A stretch of 64,000 nt of DNA, from NCBI RefSeq assembly GCF_001266615.1, contig NZ_LGHZ01000011.1:124001-188000 (forward strand). Direction: 5' to 3'. The DNA comes from Kluyvera genomosp. 1. GTDB lineage: Bacteria; Pseudomonadota; Gammaproteobacteria; Enterobacterales; Enterobacteriaceae. Position numbers and translations under genes: made by a program. Positions 1 through 9,365 of the stretch are shown here, one piece after another (within the stretch, counting starts at the first letter, position 1; each line of letters opens with the position of its first letter). The notes below the pieces were generated by a model. The model had not been told where the DNA came from and searched no databases. It saw only the letters and a program-made list of their open reading frames with translations.

Positions 1-1601
1 CGGCAATGGTGCTGCTGCTATTTTTAATCGGCGAACGACTCGAAGGCTGGGCCGCCAACCGCGCGCGTCAGGGCGTGAGCGCGCTGATGGCGTTGAAGCC
101 CGATACCGCCGTGCGGGTGCGCGACGGCCGACGTGAAACCGTGGCGCAGAAAGATTTGCAACCCGGCGATGTGATTGAAGTGGCCGCCGGTGGTCGTCTC
201 CCCGCTGATGGCAAGCTTATTACGCCATTCGCCAGCTTCGATGAAAGCGCCCTCACCGGCGAGTCGATCCCGGTTGAACGCAGTACGGGCGAAAGCGTCC
301 CAGCAGGCGCCACCAGCGCCGACCGTCTGGTGCAGCTCAGCGTCATCTCCAAACCCGGCGATAGCGCCATCGACCGTATCCTGCGTCTGATCGAAGAAGC
401 GGAAGAACGCCGTGCGCCGATAGAGCGTTTTATCGACCGTTTCAGCCGTATCTACACGCCGGTGATAATGGCCGTTGCGCTGCTGGTTGCGCTGGTGCCA
501 CCGCTGCTGCTCTCCGCCTCTTGGGAAGAGTGGATTTACAAAGGGCTGACCCTGCTGCTGATTGGCTGTCCATGTGCACTGGTGATCTCCACACCGGCGG
601 CAATTACATCGGGTCTGGCCACCGCAGCGCGCCACGGAGCGCTGATTAAAGGCGGTGCGGCGCTGGAACAATTAGGCCGTATCACCCAGATGGCCTTTGA
701 TAAGACCGGCACCCTGACGCTCGGCAAACCGCAGGTGACGGCGGTCATCCCTACCACGGATGTTGATGAATCGGCACTGCTGGCGATGGCCGCCGCCGTC
801 GAGCAGGGTTCTACTCACCCACTGGCCCAAGCGGTAGTGCGGGAAGCTCAGCAGCGTAATCTCACCATCCCGCAAGCGCTGGCTCAGCGTGCGCTGGTCG
901 GCTCAGGAATTGAAGCGGAAGTCGACGGCCAACGTATCGTTATCTGCGCAGCGGGTAAATTCCCCGCGGAGGCACAGCAGGCAAACATTGAGCAACTGGA
1001 AAGTCAGGGCAACACAGTTGTGCTGGTAACGCGTAATGACATGCTGCTGGGGATTCTGGCGCTTCGCGATACGGTGCGTCAGGAAGCGCGTCAGGCCGTG
1101 GATGGCCTACGCGAACTGGGCATTCAGGGGGTGATTCTGACCGGTGATAACCCACGTGCGGCGGCGGCAATTGCCGACGAGCTTGGCATGGCCTACCGCG
1201 CCAATCTGTTGCCCGCCGATAAAGTCAAAGAGGTCACCGCGCTTAACGCTCAGGGGCCGCTGGCGATGGTCGGCGACGGTATCAATGACGCCCCGGCGAT
1301 GAAAGCAGCGGCGATGGGCATTGCGATGGGCAGCGGTACCGACGTGGCGCTGGAAACCGCCGATGCGGCGCTGACCCACAACCGTTTAACCGGGCTGGTA
1401 CAGATGATTCGTCTGGCGCGCGCCACCCACGCCAACGTACGGCAGAACATCACCATTGCGCTGGGGTTGAAAGGGATTTTCCTCATCACCACCCTGCTGG
1501 GAATGACCGGGCTTTGGCTGGCCGTGCTGGCCGATACCGGCGCCACCGTGCTGGTAACGCTCAACGCCCTGCGTCTGCTGCGAGGGAAGTTTACCGCTTA
1601 A
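1..1601 (+). CDS. zntA: Zn(II)/Pb(II)/Cd(II)-exporting P1B-type ATPase ZntA (5' end outside window)
   Basis: Inner-membrane pump that expels zinc, lead and cadmium using ATP. The frame is open at the window edge; 532 codons are visible against about 732 residues in E. coli, so the N-terminal metal-binding domain and first membrane helices are missing. Seen in order: the TGES actuator motif (about nt 275), the transmembrane Cys-Pro-Cys metal site (codons at 567-575), the DKTGTLT phosphorylation motif (Asp codon 699-701), the GDGINDAP hinge (about nt 1270), and the C-terminal helix with the Asp of LADTGA (codon 1533-1535), a metal ligand in ZntA. All key residues are intact. Family knowledge: expression is activated by ZntR, but the promoter lies outside the window. 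The next gene is convergent. Confidence 0.96.
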   Translation, partial: AMVLLLFLIGERLEGWAANRARQGVSALMALKPDTAVRVRDGRRETVAQKDLQPGDVIEVAAGGRLPADGKLITPFASFDESALTGESIPVERSTGESVPAGATSADRLVQLSVISKPGDSAIDRILRLIEEAEERRAPIERFIDRFSRIYTPVIMAVALLVALVPPLLLSASWEEWIYKGLTLLLIGCPCALVISTPAAITSGLATAARHGALIKGGAALEQLGRITQMAFDKTGTLTLGKPQVTAVIPTTDVDESALLAMAAAVEQGSTHPLAQAVVREAQQRNLTIPQALAQRALVGSGIEAEVDGQRIVICAAGKFPAEAQQANIEQLESQGNTVVLVTRNDMLLGILALRDTVRQEARQAVDGLRELGIQGVILTGDNPRAAAAIADELGMAYRANLLPADKVKEVTALNAQGPLAMVGDGINDAPAMKAAAMGIAMGSGTDVALETADAALTHNRLTGLVQMIRLARATHANVRQNITIALGLKGIFLITTLLGMTGLWLAVLADTGATVLVTLNALRLLRGKFTA

Positions 1602-1646
1602 TGCAGAGTATGCTGGCGCTGCGTTTATCAAGCCGATAATGAGGCA

Positions 1647-1705
1647 GGGTAAGCGTAGCGCTTACCCAACCTCTACACAGTTCCGGGCGGTCACTTTGAC
1701 CGCCC
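1647..1705. terminator. two tandem stem-loops between convergent zntA and 5'-nucleotidase gene
   Basis: Two perfect 9-bp stems with 3-nt loops follow each other: GGGTAAGCG/CGCTTACCC (1647-1667) and GGGCGGTCA/TGACCGCCC (1685-1705). Neither has a clear T-tract. Their position between convergent genes suggests bidirectional termination or 3' end protection; this is inferred. Confidence 0.55.
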
Positions 1706-1717
1706 GCCGCATCGATA

Positions 1718-3619
1718 TCATCCAGGTTGATTTATCGCCTCAAGCACCACCAGTTTATCGCTGACGAACTTCTTCGCCGCCGGCGTACTTGCCGCCGCCA
1801 GCTCCGCCTGTAATGCCGCCTTTTTCTGCTGCTTCGCCTGTGGGTCACTAAACAGCAGTTCTTTCACATTGAATGACGCCACGTTGCTGTAGCGCCCATC
1901 GTCAGTGGTCGGGACGCTGATTTTGCCTTCATTGAGCAACGTGTCGACGATTTTACTTTCACGGTCATAACCTTGCAGGCCAACCAGCTGCCAGCGCTGC
2001 TCCGTCACACCCTGATATTGACCCTTTTTCACTTCGCTCAGATAACGGATTGTCAGATTTCGAATCGTACCGGCCTCTTCGCCATATTCCGCTTTCGTGT
2101 CCGAGAGCACCGGGAACTGCATGCCTTCCAGCACGCCGCCTTTTTGCGTCAGATGACCCATGCGGTAGCTGTTCATCCCCAGGCGAATCGGCGTGTTGTC
2201 CGTCACCGGCGTACCATCGACCATTTTCAGGTCCTGAATGCGCTGCCCAGCCGGTTGGCGCAGGTCGATTTTATAGGTCACCCCGTCGAAGAAATCATTG
2301 GTGGAGTATTTGGACGCTCGGCGCTGCGGATTAAAGCTGTAGGTCACGTCACCGTCATGCAACTGATTGAAGTAACCGGCAGACCACTCCATGTATTTCT
2401 TGAGCTCTTTGCCCGTCAGCTGATAGACGGTAATTTCACCGCCTGCATACTGGTAGTTAAAAGCGATATCTTTCGCCGTGATGGTGCCAACGTTGAGTTT
2501 GGGACGGTCGTTATCAATCTGCAGCGCAATCACCTGCGCCTTCGGCGCGTAGTGGCGACTGGCTTCCTGATACAGCTTGCTGATGCCGGTGTCCTGAATA
2601 TGCACCTGCGGAATGCCCTTCACCGCATCCGGCGGCACCAGATCCTGGCCACTCAGTTGAGCAATCGGGCGATTGGCGTTAGCGCGCAGAATCTTGTGAT
2701 ACGGCTGATAGACTTCTTCCAGCGTCTTATCGGACGCCATGCCTTTAATGGCATACGTATAGCTGTCTTTGTTAATCAGTACGTATTTGCCATTGTGTTG
2801 CTCAAACTGCAGGTCGATACGCGACAGCGCACGGCCATACTTATCCGGTTCGGTGACGATAACGCCGTTAATCACCTCTTTGTCGACTTTTACGTGCATA
2901 TGCCCGGCAACAATAGCCGCCAGTTCAGGGTTCGCGCGCGCGATATCCCCCACGCCGGTTCCCGGCCTCTCGTTCTCGTTATCGATGCCCATATGTGCCA
3001 CCAGCACAATGGCGTCCACCTGGCCCTGAATTTGCGCAATGGTCTTTTTCACGGCATCAACGGGGTCAGTAAAGTTCAGCCCCTTCACGCGGTCGGTGCC
3101 TTTGGCAAATTCGGCGGTCATCGGCGTATCCATACCGATAATGCCAATCTTCACGCCCTGGCGTTCAATGATTTTAGACGCCGGGAGGTACGGTTTTCCG
3201 CTGTCCCACAGGATATTGCCGGCCAGCGCCGTGCCTTTAAACTGGTTCAGCGAGGTCGACAACGATTTCAGGCCGAAGTCGAATTCGTGGTTACCCATCA
3301 CCCAGACGTCATAGTCCAGCGCGTTAAAACCCAGGATCATCGGGCTGGTTTTGTCGTTCTTGAAGGTCTCGACAAAGTTGCCCTGAATGGTATCGCCTGC
3401 GTCGACCAGAATGACGTTAGGCTGTTCATTGCGGACCTGACGCACCTTGGTGGCAATCTGGCTCAAGCTGCCCGCCAGGTTTTCAGTGTCCGTTGAGTAG
3501 TCCCACGGTACAAAAGTGCCATGAAGATCGGAGGTGCCGAGGATGGTGATATTGACGGGTTCAGCCATCGCCGCAGAGGTACCCAGAGAAAGTAAAAGCG
3601 CAAGAATCGATTTTTTCAT
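1718..3619 (-). CDS. periplasmic metallophosphatase/5'-nucleotidase family protein
   Basis: A 633-residue secreted nucleotidase of the calcineurin-like family, probably hydrolysing nucleotides in the periplasm to salvage nucleosides and phosphate. Residues 1-19 form a signal peptide ending in AMA. The metal-binding motifs of the N-terminal phosphoesterase domain are present: SDLHG (Asp31, His33), DAGD (Asp76), GNHEFD (Asn110, His111) and a later GHMH. The C-terminal half looks like the 5'-nucleotidase substrate domain, with a conserved FN-x-Q-Y segment. The exact substrate (5'-NMP, 2',3'-cyclic nucleotide or sugar nucleotide) cannot be told from sequence. It sits between zntA and tusA, which are neighbours in E. 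coli K-12, so it is an insertion relative to that genome. Confidence 0.85.
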   Translation of the reverse strand: MKKSILALLLSLGTSAAMAEPVNITILGTSDLHGTFVPWDYSTDTENLAGSLSQIATKVRQVRNEQPNVILVDAGDTIQGNFVETFKNDKTSPMILGFNALDYDVWVMGNHEFDFGLKSLSTSLNQFKGTALAGNILWDSGKPYLPASKIIERQGVKIGIIGMDTPMTAEFAKGTDRVKGLNFTDPVDAVKKTIAQIQGQVDAIVLVAHMGIDNENERPGTGVGDIARANPELAAIVAGHMHVKVDKEVINGVIVTEPDKYGRALSRIDLQFEQHNGKYVLINKDSYTYAIKGMASDKTLEEVYQPYHKILRANANRPIAQLSGQDLVPPDAVKGIPQVHIQDTGISKLYQEASRHYAPKAQVIALQIDNDRPKLNVGTITAKDIAFNYQYAGGEITVYQLTGKELKKYMEWSAGYFNQLHDGDVTYSFNPQRRASKYSTNDFFDGVTYKIDLRQPAGQRIQDLKMVDGTPVTDNTPIRLGMNSYRMGHLTQKGGVLEGMQFPVLSDTKAEYGEEAGTIRNLTIRYLSEVKKGQYQGVTEQRWQLVGLQGYDRESKIVDTLLNEGKISVPTTDDGRYSNVASFNVKELLFSDPQAKQQKKAALQAELAAASTPAAKKFVSDKLVVLEAINQPG

Positions 3620-3845
3620 TTTTATTTGATGTGCCGGAAGGGAAACGAGGGGAAATTATGCGATTCACATCAATAAATTGGCTAGCAGCTTTACAGGATA
3701 GACATTGAAACTGAGAGGCAGCTCAAGATTAGCAGTACGAACAATTCCGCAGAGGAAACTAACAACGGCTGCGCTTACCAAACAAATAAAATCAATATGT
3801 TATGATAAGCATGCTCATTAATAGAGCTACAACCGTCGTCCGGCA

Positions 3846-4091
3846 TTAATGGCTTTTACGCAGCAGATATTGATACGGCAGCGAGTCGGTCTGCTCGGCA
3901 ATCAGCTCATGTTCCATAAAACGGCAAAAACCGGGAATATCACGCGTAGTAGCGGGATCGTCGGCAATAATCAGCAGCGTTTCACCCACCGGCATCGTAC
4001 GCACGGTTTTGCGCACCATCATTACCGGCTCCGGGCAACGAAGTCCCTGCGCATCTAAGGTGTGATCGGGGCTGGAGAACAAATCGGTCAT
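3846..4091 (-). CDS. tusA: sulfurtransferase TusA (2-thiouridine synthesis)
   Basis: Small sulfur carrier that takes persulfide sulfur from IscS and passes it to TusBCD for 2-thiolation of tRNA wobble uridine; it also feeds molybdenum cofactor sulfur flow. The 81-residue product carries the family signature LRCPEPVM, whose Cys is the persulfide site. An ATG lies two codons further upstream (4097), but the Shine-Dalgarno-like GACGAG touches that codon and is spaced 6 nt from the ATG at 4091, which also gives the family length of 81 residues; I chose 4091. It is divergent from yhhQ, as in E. coli. Confidence 0.96.
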   Translation of the reverse strand: MTDLFSSPDHTLDAQGLRCPEPVMMVRKTVRTMPVGETLLIIADDPATTRDIPGFCRFMEHELIAEQTDSLPYQYLLRKSH

Positions 4092-4272
4092 TATCATCTC
4101 GTCATTTAAAAAAACGGCATTAGTTTACGCCGCCGCTCCCACAACGCAACAAGGTTAACGATTGCGTGAAAAACAACCATTGCAATGAACCGGGAAAGCA
4201 GTATCATTCCGCCCCTGCAATAGGTTTGCAGTTTATTGGGTTCCCTCACCCCAACCACTAAAAAGGTACAAT

Positions 4273-4938
4273 ATGACTCCCTTTACCTCCATACAGCGCC
4301 GTCATGCGCTGGTTTGGCTATCGCTATTTCACCTGTTGGTGATCACCTCCAGTAACTATCTGGTGCAGCTGCCAGTGTCCGTTTTCGGATTTCACACCAC
4401 CTGGGGTGCGTTTAGCTTTCCGTTTATTTTCCTGGCTACCGACCTTACCGTGCGTATTTTTGGCGCACCGCTGGCGCGGCGCATCGTCTTTGCGGTGATG
4501 ATTCCGGCGCTGATGATCTCTTACGTCATTTCGTCTCTGTTTTATATGGGAGAATGGCAGGGCTTCGGCGCGCTGGCGCACTTCAACCTGTTTGTCGCCC
4601 GTATCGCCGCCGCGAGCTTTATGGCCTACGCATTAGGGCAGATTCTCGACGTCCACGTCTTCAACCGCCTGCGTCAAAGCAAACACTGGTGGCTGGCGCC
4701 GACTGCCTCAACGCTGTTCGGTAATATCAGCGATACACTGGCGTTCTTCTTCATTGCCTTCTGGCGCAGCACCGATCCTTTTATGGCGGCCCACTGGGTG
4801 GAAATCGCGCTGGTAGACTACACCTTCAAGGTGCTGATAAGCATCGTGTTCTTCTTGCCGATGTACGGCGTGTTGTTGAACCTGCTGATGAAAAAGCTGG
4901 CAGATAAATCTGATTTATCCGCAGCACAGCCCGGTTAA
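4273..4938 (+). CDS. yhhQ: queuosine precursor transporter YhhQ
   Basis: Inner-membrane protein of the DUF165/YhhQ family, reported to import the queuosine precursors preQ0 and preQ1, so that the cell can salvage them for tRNA modification. The 221 residues match the E. coli length and contain about six hydrophobic helices with the family features TDLTVR and the late GNISDTLAFF segment. The start is supported by AAGG six nucleotides before ATG. It is divergent from tusA, so two tRNA-modification functions share one intergenic region. Confidence 0.93.
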   Translation: MTPFTSIQRRHALVWLSLFHLLVITSSNYLVQLPVSVFGFHTTWGAFSFPFIFLATDLTVRIFGAPLARRIVFAVMIPALMISYVISSLFYMGEWQGFGALAHFNLFVARIAAASFMAYALGQILDVHVFNRLRQSKHWWLAPTASTLFGNISDTLAFFFIAFWRSTDPFMAAHWVEIALVDYTFKVLISIVFFLPMYGVLLNLLMKKLADKSDLSAAQPG

Positions 4939-5011
4939 GAGTTCATGACATTGGTTGTGATAAGATAGCGGGATGAGCCGTTAGTGGCTGTTTATCGAAA
5001 GGAAGAAGTCA

Positions 5012-5569
5012 ATGCGCAAATTGGTGAAATACGTTGGTATTGGCCTGCTGGTTGTGGGTCTTGCTGCCTGTGACAACAGCGATACCAGCACCCCAGCACA
5101 GGGTTCGGCTGCCGCAAGTGACGCCGCCGGTCAGGCCATCAGCCTGTTAGACGGTAAACTCAGCTTCACGCTACCGGCCGGGATGACCGACCAGAGCGGG
5201 AAGCTCGGTACCCAAAGCAACAACATGCACGTTTATTCTGATGCGACCGGCCAGAAAGCGGTCATCGTGATTGTCGGTGATGGCACCAATGAAGATTTGG
5301 CCGTGCTGAGCAAGCGCCTGGAAGAACAGCAGCGCAACCGCGATCCGCAGCTGCAGGTTGTCACCAATAAAGCTATCGACGTGAAGGGCCACAGCCTGCA
5401 GCAGCTCGATAGCATCATTTCGGCTAAAGGGCAGACCGCCTACTCTTCCGTTGTGTTGGGTAAAGTCGATGGCAAACTGTTGACGCTGCAGGTCACGCTG
5501 CCAGCGGATAACCAGCAGCAAGCACAGGCCGACGCGGAAAAAATCATTAATACGCTGGTCATCAACTAA
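5012..5569 (+). CDS. dcrB: lipoprotein DcrB
   Basis: A 185-residue envelope lipoprotein. Residues 1-19 are a lipoprotein signal with the lipobox LAAC, predicting Cys20 as the lipidated residue, followed by a Ser/Thr/Ala-rich linker and a DUF1795 domain ending in the tail INTLVIN. In E. coli DcrB is needed for infection by phages C1 and C6 and contributes to envelope integrity; its biochemical role is not settled. GGAAG lies shortly before the ATG. It stands alone between yhhQ (same strand, about 70 bp away) and the convergent yhhS, with a strong bidirectional terminator at its end. Confidence 0.95.
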   Translation: MRKLVKYVGIGLLVVGLAACDNSDTSTPAQGSAAASDAAGQAISLLDGKLSFTLPAGMTDQSGKLGTQSNNMHVYSDATGQKAVIVIVGDGTNEDLAVLSKRLEEQQRNRDPQLQVVTNKAIDVKGHSLQQLDSIISAKGQTAYSSVVLGKVDGKLLTLQVTLPADNQQQAQADAEKIINTLVIN

Positions 5570-5585
5570 GTTCGTCTGATGACCT

Positions 5586-5624
5586 AACGGCCTCTCGCGT
5601 GATTACGCCTGAGGCCGTTTTTTT
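5586..5624. terminator. bidirectional terminator dcrB / yhhS
   Basis: AACGGCCTC pairs with GAGGCCGTT around an inner GCGT/ACGC stem, followed by a run of T on the plus strand and preceded by a shorter A-run for the minus strand. It overlaps the last codons of yhhS (stop at 5603). Confidence 0.85.
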
Positions 5625-6793
5625 AGCTGCCATCCCAGCAGCAGTGCCAGCGTCACCAGCCCCGCGGCTGCAATATAGATAGTCGACACGCCCATCCACG
5701 CCATCATCAGCCCAGCCAGCGGCCCGGTGATCCCCAGCGACAGATCCATAAACACCGTATAAGTAGCCAGCGCCGCGCCCTGATTCTGCTGCGGTACCGC
5801 CTTCACGGCCACCACGCCCAGCGCCGGGAAGACCAGCGAAAAACCGGCTCCAGCCAAAAATGTCCCGACCTTGGCCATCAGCGGAGTCGCCGCGACGCCC
5901 ACCAGCAGCAAACCGACCACCTCAACGGCGAAACAGATCATCGCCACATTCAGGCCGCCCAGCCAGTTGATACCGTTAGGGAACAACAACCGGGTACCGA
6001 CAAAAGCGCAGCTAAACAGCGTCAACGCAAAGGCCGCGCCGTCCCAGCCTTTGGCATCGTAAAACAAAGTGATAAAGGTAGCGATAACGCCAAACCCAGC
6101 CGATGCCAGGGCTAGCGCCATGCCGTAAGGCCACACCCGCCCCAGAACGGCGCGAAACGACATCGGTTTGCCCTTCGCCGCTTTTACTTCATCACGCGGC
6201 AGCGCCGCCAGAATGGCCACCGCCGCCACGGCCATTATCGCTAGCGCCAGCCCCTGCAGGCCGATATAGCTGTAGCAAAGCACGCCCAGCGGTGCGCCCA
6301 TCGCCATCGCCCCGTAGGTCACAATGCCGTTCCACGAAATCACCCGGCCAATGTGGGGAGCGCCAACCACGCCAATGCCCCAGAGGGTGGAGCCGGTGCC
6401 AGCAAAACTTTGGCCAATGCCAAGGATCACGCGCCCCACGCACAGCAGCACAAGACTAATCAGCGGCCAGTCGCTGCCAAACGAGGCCAATAAATATCCC
6501 AGCCCGCTGAGAAAGCAGCCGCACAGGCCAAAGACAACGATTTTTTTGGGTCCGAGCTGGTCGGCATAGCGCCCAGCGTGCGGGCGGCTCAGTAGCGTGG
6601 CGAAATACTGTAGGCTAATCACCAACCCAGCCCAGAAGGCGCTAAACCCCATGACATCATGGACATAGCCTGGCAGGACCGCCAGCGGCAGGCCAATGGT
6701 CAGGTAGCTGGCGAAGTTGAAGATAACGACGGAGACAATACGCAGATTGAGGCGCAAACCGCTAAGCTGCACCTCCGCGTCGGCCGCTGGCAT
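5603..6793 (-). CDS. yhhS: MFS transporter YhhS
   Basis: A 396-residue major facilitator superfamily protein with about 12 transmembrane helices and the loop 2-3 region GRYADQLGPKK. It matches E. coli YhhS (about 405 residues), a putative drug/arabinose-type exporter of the SetA-like group; its natural substrate is unknown. The C-terminus is basic and ends near the shared terminator with dcrB. An ERIC repeat begins only about 13 bp upstream of its start codon, and arnF lies beyond on the same strand, so readthrough from the arn operon would pass through the ERIC hairpin before reaching yhhS. Confidence 0.93.
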   Translation of the reverse strand: MPAADAEVQLSGLRLNLRIVSVVIFNFASYLTIGLPLAVLPGYVHDVMGFSAFWAGLVISLQYFATLLSRPHAGRYADQLGPKKIVVFGLCGCFLSGLGYLLASFGSDWPLISLVLLCVGRVILGIGQSFAGTGSTLWGIGVVGAPHIGRVISWNGIVTYGAMAMGAPLGVLCYSYIGLQGLALAIMAVAAVAILAALPRDEVKAAKGKPMSFRAVLGRVWPYGMALALASAGFGVIATFITLFYDAKGWDGAAFALTLFSCAFVGTRLLFPNGINWLGGLNVAMICFAVEVVGLLLVGVAATPLMAKVGTFLAGAGFSLVFPALGVVAVKAVPQQNQGAALATYTVFMDLSLGITGPLAGLMMAWMGVSTIYIAAAGLVTLALLLGWQLKKRPQA

Positions 6794-6805
6794 AAATAAT
6801 CCCTT

Positions 6806-6932
6806 ATATATTCGTCATACTTCAAGTTGCCTGTGCGTTGGCTGCGCTCACTCACCCGAATCACTGACTTGAGTAAGCTCATCGGGATTCCCTCACTTGC
6901 CGCCTTCCCGCAACTCGAATTATTTAGAGTTT
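6806..6932 (-). repeat. ERIC (IRU) element
   Basis: About 127 bp with the hallmarks of the enterobacterial repetitive intergenic consensus: CGTCATACTTCAAGTTG at one end, CAACTCGAATTATTTAGAG at the other, and a central palindrome with GCTCACTCACCCGAATCACT and GAGTAAGCTCATCGGGATT. It is a complete copy lying between arnF and yhhS. Confidence 0.92.
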
Positions 6933-6985
6933 AAACATAACCAAAAGGGCATTATTGCATATTTTGTCGCCGGGTCGAGACCGCG

Positions 6986-7375
6986 CTATACGGCGCGGGA
7001 AGGTTTGTTGGGCCAGAAAATGGTGATCACCCCAGCCACAATCACGACGACGCCCAACAGCCCACGCCACGAAAAAGGCTCATGCCAGCCGGGTAGCCAA
7101 ATGGCGGCCAGCCACACCACCATGTAGCTCAAGCTCAGCAAGGCATAAGCTTTGGCCAGCGGCAGGCGTTTTAGCGCGAAGAACCAGCAGGCCATCGACG
7201 CCACATAGCCTAACAGCCCTAAAAACAGAGCCAAAGTACCGTCGCCTAAGTGCAGCAAATGCATTAGCAGAGCCAACGGCTCATCCGCCGATGGCAGCGT
7301 AGTCATCGCCGAACGCAGCGTCAGCTGCGCGGCGCTGACCAACGCCACGCTCATTAATGCCCACAACAGTCCCAT
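6986..7375 (-). CDS. arnF: ArnF, subunit of undecaprenyl-phosphate-L-Ara4N flippase
   Basis: A 129-residue inner-membrane protein of the small EamA/EmrE-like type with about four helices, the family length of ArnF. With ArnE it is proposed to flip undecaprenyl-phosphate-4-amino-4-deoxy-L-arabinose across the inner membrane so ArnT can use it. Its start overlaps the last base of arnE, and it is the last arn gene. The C-terminus has FWPN followed by a short basic tail. Identification rests on family likeness plus operon position. Confidence 0.93.
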   Translation of the reverse strand: MGLLWALMSVALVSAAQLTLRSAMTTLPSADEPLALLMHLLHLGDGTLALFLGLLGYVASMACWFFALKRLPLAKAYALLSLSYMVVWLAAIWLPGWHEPFSWRGLLGVVVIVAGVITIFWPNKPSRAV

Positions 7376-7713
7376 CAGACGCTGCTCCCCAAGAGCATGA
7401 TGCCCAGAATAATCAACACCACGCCGGCCCAGTGGCGACGGCTCACCGGTTCACGCCAAATGGTGCGTGCCGCCAGCGTCACCCACACAAAGTTGAGACT
7501 CAACATCGGGTAGGCCACGCTAACCGGGATCTGCTGTAATACCAGCAGCCACAGCAGCATTCCCAGCCCAAGTAGCGCCAGCGCTAAGCCAAGCCAGGTC
7601 AACAGATGACGGCCACGCCGGCCTTGCGGGGCCGGGCGCGTCGCCTGTTTCTGACACAGCTGCCCAGCGCAGCTCAATAAGCTGGCGAGCAGCAGACAGG
7701 CCCAAACAATCAT
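7375..7713 (-). CDS. arnE: ArnE, subunit of undecaprenyl-phosphate-L-Ara4N flippase
   Basis: A 112-residue partner of ArnF with about four transmembrane helices, including the small multidrug resistance-like segment [16 protein letters not shown]. It forms the proposed L-Ara4N lipid flippase with ArnF. The gene starts within the end of arnT (4-nt overlap) and ends at the start of arnF, showing tight translational coupling within the arn operon. Confidence 0.93.
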   Translation of the reverse strand: MIVWACLLLASLLSCAGQLCQKQATRPAPQGRRGRHLLTWLGLALALLGLGMLLWLLVLQQIPVSVAYPMLSLNFVWVTLAARTIWREPVSRRHWAGVVLIILGIMLLGSSV

Positions 7714-9365
7714 TTCGGGCGATACTGAATAAAGACGGTGCGGTCCATCATGTACACCTCATCAGGTTTCGGCAGCGGCAGATCCGCCAACTTCACATTA
7801 CGCGACAGCAGCAGCACCAAAGAGATTGGCCCTTCCTGACGATGTGCCGCCAGCCACTGCGGGAACTCATCACTATCAACAAAGCGGCCCTGAGCATCAG
7901 GGTACGAGAGCCCGTATTTCAGCTCTCCCTGCTGACCATACAGCATGACATCGCTGCGTTTAAGCTCCCACGCCAGCCCTGCTGCGACGCCGACGCTGTT
8001 GCTCAGCACATAGCGGCTTGGCGTCAGCGACTCGTTCACGATATCGACCAGGAACTGCGGTTGCTTGCTGTCGGTCACGCGGTCAGGGATCGCAAATCCC
8101 ACCAGCAGCGCCAGCCCCAGCGGACAGAGCGCAGCCAGCGTCCAGCGCTGGGTTCCCGGCTTGATTGACAGCCAGCCCATCAGCGCCCAGACAAAGAAGG
8201 CCACCGCGGCTAGCACACATTTATACAGCTCAATTTTCATCCATACCGGATGCTTCATCGGGCCCCATGGCGAGACAGCCATCACTGCTACCAGCCCCAC
8301 CACACCAAAGGCGATATTGATAAGGCCGTTAATCCGCAGTGCTTTAGCCCCCGTTTTCGCCGCCTCTACCGCATAGCGCGCCATCAGCATCGCCAGCGGC
8401 GCAAAGCACGGCAGAATATAAGTCGGCAGCTTGCCTTTGGCGATACTGAAGAACAGGAACGGCATGACAACCCAGCCCAGCAGGTACAGCGCTCCCCCCT
8501 GGCCTTCGCGCTCACGCCAGCCACGTTTGAGCGCACCAGGCAGTAACGCCAGCCACGGTAAGCTTCCGGCAATCAGGAACGGAATGTAATACCAGAACGG
8601 TGCTTTGTGTTGGGCGTCGCTCTGGGCGAAGCGTTGAATATGCTCCACCCAGAAGAAATAGCGCCAGAAATCGCCTTCGCGTTCGGCAATAGCAAGCCCC
8701 CACGGCAAGACGGTCAGCACACAAACCAACACCGACAGCCAGCCCCAAATCAATACTTCTCGCCAGCGTTTTTGCGCAATAACCCACGGCAGAACACCAA
8801 TCACCGGTACCGCCAGTGCGAGGAAACCTTTGGTCATCACCCCCATACCGCAGGCGATGCCCAGCAGCACGTATCCCCAGAATCGCTCAGCGGTGGATGT
8901 CGCTGACGCCGCCAACCAGAAGCTGGCCATCGCCATGGTCATCCACAGGGTAATCATCGGATCGAGCACCGCATAGGTGCCAATACCGTAAACCAAAAAC
9001 GCAGTTAAAAAAATCACGCCGGAGAGCAGCGCTACTTTACGGTCGCGCCAGATTTTCCACGCCAGCCAGGCCACCAGCAGCGCGGAGACGGTGATGGAGA
9101 ACACCACGCCAAAACGGACGGCAAAGTTGTTGTGACCAAACAACCACTGACCGATGCTGTTAATCCAATAACCGGCAATCGGCTTCTCAAAATAGCGTAA
9201 CCCCAGGAAATGAGGCACCACCCAGTCACCCGTTGCCAGCATCTCACGGCTTATTTCCGCATAACGGGTTTCATCCGGCTGCCACAGCAGCCGGAAATTG
9301 AGCGGAACCAGGTAATACAGCACGAACAATGCAGCTAACGAAATTCCATAGCGAAGGGATTTCAT
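7710..9365 (-). CDS. arnT: lipid IV(A) 4-amino-4-deoxy-L-arabinosyltransferase ArnT
   Basis: Integral inner-membrane glycosyltransferase (GT-C fold, GT83) that moves L-Ara4N from undecaprenyl phosphate to lipid A phosphates on the periplasmic side. This lowers the negative surface charge and gives resistance to polymyxins and cationic peptides. The 551 residues match the family; the N-terminal [12 protein letters not shown] loop contains the conserved acidic/arginine residues, and many helices follow. An in-frame ATG nine codons upstream exists, but the start at 9365 gives the ATGA overlap with the arnD stop and the family N-terminus MKSLRYG. Confidence 0.96.
   Translation of the reverse strand: MKSLRYGISLAALFVLYYLVPLNFRLLWQPDETRYAEISREMLATGDWVVPHFLGLRYFEKPIAGYWINSIGQWLFGHNNFAVRFGVVFSITVSALLVAWLAWKIWRDRKVALLSGVIFLTAFLVYGIGTYAVLDPMITLWMTMAMASFWLAASATSTAERFWGYVLLGIACGMGVMTKGFLALAVPVIGVLPWVIAQKRWREVLIWGWLSVLVCVLTVLPWGLAIAEREGDFWRYFFWVEHIQRFAQSDAQHKAPFWYYIPFLIAGSLPWLALLPGALKRGWREREGQGGALYLLGWVVMPFLFFSIAKGKLPTYILPCFAPLAMLMARYAVEAAKTGAKALRINGLINIAFGVVGLVAVMAVSPWGPMKHPVWMKIELYKCVLAAVAFFVWALMGWLSIKPGTQRWTLAALCPLGLALLVGFAIPDRVTDSKQPQFLVDIVNESLTPSRYVLSNSVGVAAGLAWELKRSDVMLYGQQGELKYGLSYPDAQGRFVDSDEFPQWLAAHRQEGPISLVLLLSRNVKLADLPLPKPDEVYMMDRTVFIQYRPK

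Noticed and set aside
1973-3496. A 507-codon frame on the plus strand
   Set aside because: It is antisense to the 5'-nucleotidase gene, has no recognisable domain, and the minus-strand product has a signal peptide and complete catalytic motifs.
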